Assembly (NCBI GenBank): GCA_034509425.1
Contig: JAVTVJ010000033.1
Coordinates: 1,922,001 to 1,986,000 of the forward strand
Length of the DNA: 64,000 nt
Source of the DNA: Eopsaltria australis
Taxonomy: Eukaryota; Chordata; Aves; Passeriformes; Petroicidae
Reading direction: 5' to 3'
Below, piece by piece: positions 60,801-64,000 of this stretch. The position numbers and the translations under genes are program-made. The notes beneath the pieces are model-generated. The model did no database searches and was not told where the DNA came from. It saw nothing but the letters and a program-made list of their open reading frames with translations. Within the stretch, counting starts at the first letter, position 1. Every line of letters starts with the position of its first letter.

Positions 60801-63800
60801 AGCATAAAGCCTATAGGACAATGAGGAATAATAGGTAATGACTTCAAGAGTGCAAGGAAAGAGTCAATGTTATTTGGCTGTTAAAGTGCAATACAGGAAT
60901 TCAAATATCTGGTGTTTAGTTTCCATCATATTGAAGACTGTTATGGAAATTTGCATAACTATTTTCCAGAATTTTCAGATTTTCGCAGATCAGATGTAAT
61001 AACTGCAAGAAGGATATTCTGTCAGATATTGCAACATTTAATTCTTTATTGGTTCTATGTTCTTTGGGATCCCCTTCTGAAAATCATCATTACAATTAAC
61101 TTTCATATACATCACCACATTTTTGGTAATGTGATATAAATACAGGTATTCTAGAAACTACTGCTAAAATCTCTATAAAGTACTTCTTTGTAACATAAAA
61201 GAATAATCAGTAAAGTTGAAGAGACATAACAGTGGTTTTCTGATTGCATGCCTGAAAACTAAAGGCCTGAATGTCAGAAACAATTCTTAAGAGGAGACTC
61301 CATCTTCCACTTTAAAAGCAAAGTCCAATATAATTATGCATCTCCACTCACTCAGTATAATTCTTCTATGTACACAAACAGAAATACATATTTATGTGCA
61401 AAGTTTAAATCCAAGGTTGGGAGGCATAATGGAGCCTAATTTTATTATACTAGATAATGTTCCTAGAGGTGCATATTGATTTCACACTGTCAAACAAACT
61501 GCAAAATACATTATAACAAAACAATTAAAACTGCTGATAATTATTACAATTAACTCGCTGCTTCATACTAATGGAATGTTCAAGCATCCGAGAATTCCTG
61601 ATTATCAGAAACTAATGGATGTTCAGAAAAGAATGTCATTTTCTGTAGCAATTTGTTCTTGGCCAATTTAATGTTCCCTCAAAACAGTTTTCTGTTCCCA
61701 AATGTCTCATTTGTGGCTTTACAAAGGAAGGAATCATGACAGTATTGTTTCAGTGCTTATTTTGTCTTCAGAAGTCTCAGATCTGTTCACTTTGCTGTTA
61801 TGCCAGGAGCATATAATCCAAAATAAAGGAATCATAAAATCATTTTATACATTGATTTGTTAAACAAAGCTGGAGGATTCTCATTTAAAGCAGTGTTAAA
61901 TGTGAACTAATTCTACTGAAGTGTAAGAGTTTTGGCCAAAAGAAGAACACTGATCCACTTTATCTAGCTGTATTTCTCTGCCATGTGTGCTACTTTGGCT
62001 GTGTGAATCCTCCTTATTATACAGCTCTTGATCCCCGTTGTGCTGCTGTAACACTTGTGATGCTGTTCCAGTGTCTGAACACGATGTTTTTCTATCAAGA
62101 ACCCAAGTGGAGTTTTGCTATTCAAATCTGACCAGTTGCTGCAGTAGCCCTTTGATAGAAAGAGCAAACTGGGAACAGCAAAGGACAATCCCTTCAAGCT
62201 TACTTCTGTCCACATGCATATTACAGTGCCAGATGCACATCAATTGAATGTTGCCCTGAAGTGGAATATTTTCTGCAGGGACTCATACAGCTGGTTTGGC
62301 AACCACTTTATTGTGCCAATTTTAAAACTTATGATACAATAATTTGTTTTATGAAATACTTTTATGTACTTTTCAATAGGGAGCACTGTGATCAAGGGTG
62401 GCATCAGTTCTATAGGACACCTGCTTTACAGAACAAAACTTTTCCAGTGACTAATATCTTGGAAAAATACATATCTCAAAAGCCACAGTCTCTGAAAAAG
62501 CATGAGACAATAAGATTCTTTTTGGAGATTTGTATTTCTAGTATCTTCATTTTTTTATTCAGAGACATGAAGTAATTAATAGGAACAAGCAAGTATTATT
62601 AATAATTTCTTCAATATCATCCACATAGCTTTGTGTATTGAACTTTCTGGAGAACATCTTGTGATGTAAGGGTCTTACTGTCTCTTAGAAATAAATAATA
62701 CAATTAAAACAAATAAGCCATCACAGCCTTATGAACTTTCCACAGAAAACAAAAGAATGTGAGTGAGAGGAGAAGTTCTATATTTCATCATTAGAAGTGT
62801 TTAAGATACAATACATTCTGAAGAATAACAGTCTCTCTTTGAATTTTTTAAATAAAATTTCCAATAAACTGGGGCAGAATTGCCAAGGATTACTTTAAGA
62901 CCTTTAATCTTTTTTTAAAGTAGGAAATATATTCGTGTTTTGCTGATTTTTAAAGCAGGAAATACCCTAGTGCTTTGCTGAATCAGGGCCTAAAAGAGCA
63001 ATCCAGTCACACTCTGGGACAAAAATATCACAGTGTGTAAAATATCCATAATGTGATTAAGAAGAAAAAGGTCATTTTGAAGCTTAAAAATATTTAAGAG
63101 TTGAAACTCTAAAATGTTTCCACACTCAGGGTAAGAAATATATACCTTCACTAATACAGTCACCTAGTAACACAACTTAGCTAATTGCACAGCTTGAACA
63201 AACTGCTTTGTGTCTCTGGGGAAAGAAGTAAGGAGCACCTGTGTCCATTCTGGATTTTAATGGCTGAGCAATATTTCTTACAAAACACCACAGCTAACAG
63301 AGACTGAAGGCAGAAGCCCTCATCATGCCAAATTTCTTTTATACATACCTGGAGAAGGAACCAAGTGTCTCAACAGTTCTCTGGTGGGCATTGTTTCAAG
63401 AGACAGCACAGAGTGGGTAAAGATTTGCTGACAACTGAGCAAAGAATCTGCCTGTTTCTGTACCTGACTGTTCTCACTGAAAAAGGAACTTTTTTGTAAA
63501 TAAGAAGGCTAACAAAAAATAAATACCTGTCTATCAGGAACTTCTCCAAATAGGAAGGTCCCATATTATCCTGAATATGGAGATTTTTATATGTTGGAAT
63601 CACATAACAACATATTAGTGACAAAAGACATGAATACCTAATTATTGTCCCTAGCACTGCTATATTAGAGTTCAGTGTGCCAAATGAAATGACTACCTGG
63701 TTGTATATTCTCACTGAATTACCTAATGGAGCAATGATTTTGACTACAGATTTTAGGTGCTGTCACAGTAATTTTTTTTTTTTCCTCTTTCATCTTAATT

Positions 63801-64000
63801 TTAAAATGGAGAAATAAAAAAGCAGTGAAAAATTAGAAAAGACCATAACACTTTTTAAGGACTTTGGAGTACTCTGGGCTGGGACACCAAAACCCTATTA
63901 ACTTCTTTTTCTCAAAACATAAATGTGGGCTCACATCTTTAGCAAATATCTGAGAACAGCTGAATTGTACTACAATTTCTAGCACAGTGTTCTTTTATGA
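60801..64000. other. Non-coding stretch (3.2 kb) to the window end
   Basis: No repeat family, RNA gene or exon recognised. Frames at 61964-62215, 62261-62575 and 63370-63714 (83-114 residues) have no motifs. A T-run lies near 63772-63783. Confidence 0.5.

Noticed and set aside
1..64000. CRISPR arrays, bacterial operons, tRNA or rRNA genes
   Set aside because: No spaced direct repeats, Shine-Dalgarno-led gene series, cloverleaf sequences or rRNA cores were seen. All repeat evidence points to a bird nuclear genome.

Overview
The window looks like bird genomic DNA. It is AT-rich and poor in CpG, has no long intact coding region, and carries several CR1 LINE fragments with the tail typical of birds and reptiles (repeats of the ATTCTATG type). 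It also carries avian-type class II endogenous retrovirus LTRs and very old amniote repeats. I cannot name the species. The organism call is inferred from the repeat families.

Layout: 1-6.0 kb is non-coding, with a short CR1 tail (about 1473) and a roughly 420-bp antisense CR1 (2829-3250). The busiest part is 6.0-8.5 kb. A CR1 3' end is split by a 1.2-kb LTR that keeps TG...CA ends, an imperfect 6-bp target duplication and a CpG-dense block. A second CR1 tail 2.1 kb upstream shares about 45 bp of flank beyond the CR1 terminus. An open frame for a 127-residue single-pass membrane protein, with a TATA-like box ahead of it, lies at 9.5-10 kb. From 10 to 19.6 kb I see nothing I can name. GC-rich probable repeat segments lie at 19.66-20.05 kb and 44.9-45.06 kb, and a decayed retroviral LTR end with a primer-binding-site-like sequence lies at 21.88-22.24 kb.

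The best hint of a gene is on the minus strand at 28-28.9 kb, where two open reading frames join in frame across a 63-bp interval with GT-AG ends. I do not recognise the product. Possible regulatory sites include an inverted pair of NF-E2/MARE cores (32.87-32.91 kb) and a palindromic double AP-1 site (34.92 kb). Ancient amniote repeats lie at 52.2-53.1 kb, a minus-strand solo LTR at about 59.1-59.56 kb, and an old antisense CR1-like LINE at 60.4-60.8 kb.

Overall this reads as intergenic or intronic sequence of a gene-poor region. I support no complete known gene. Most open frames here are of lengths expected by chance in DNA of this composition, so coding calls carry low confidence.
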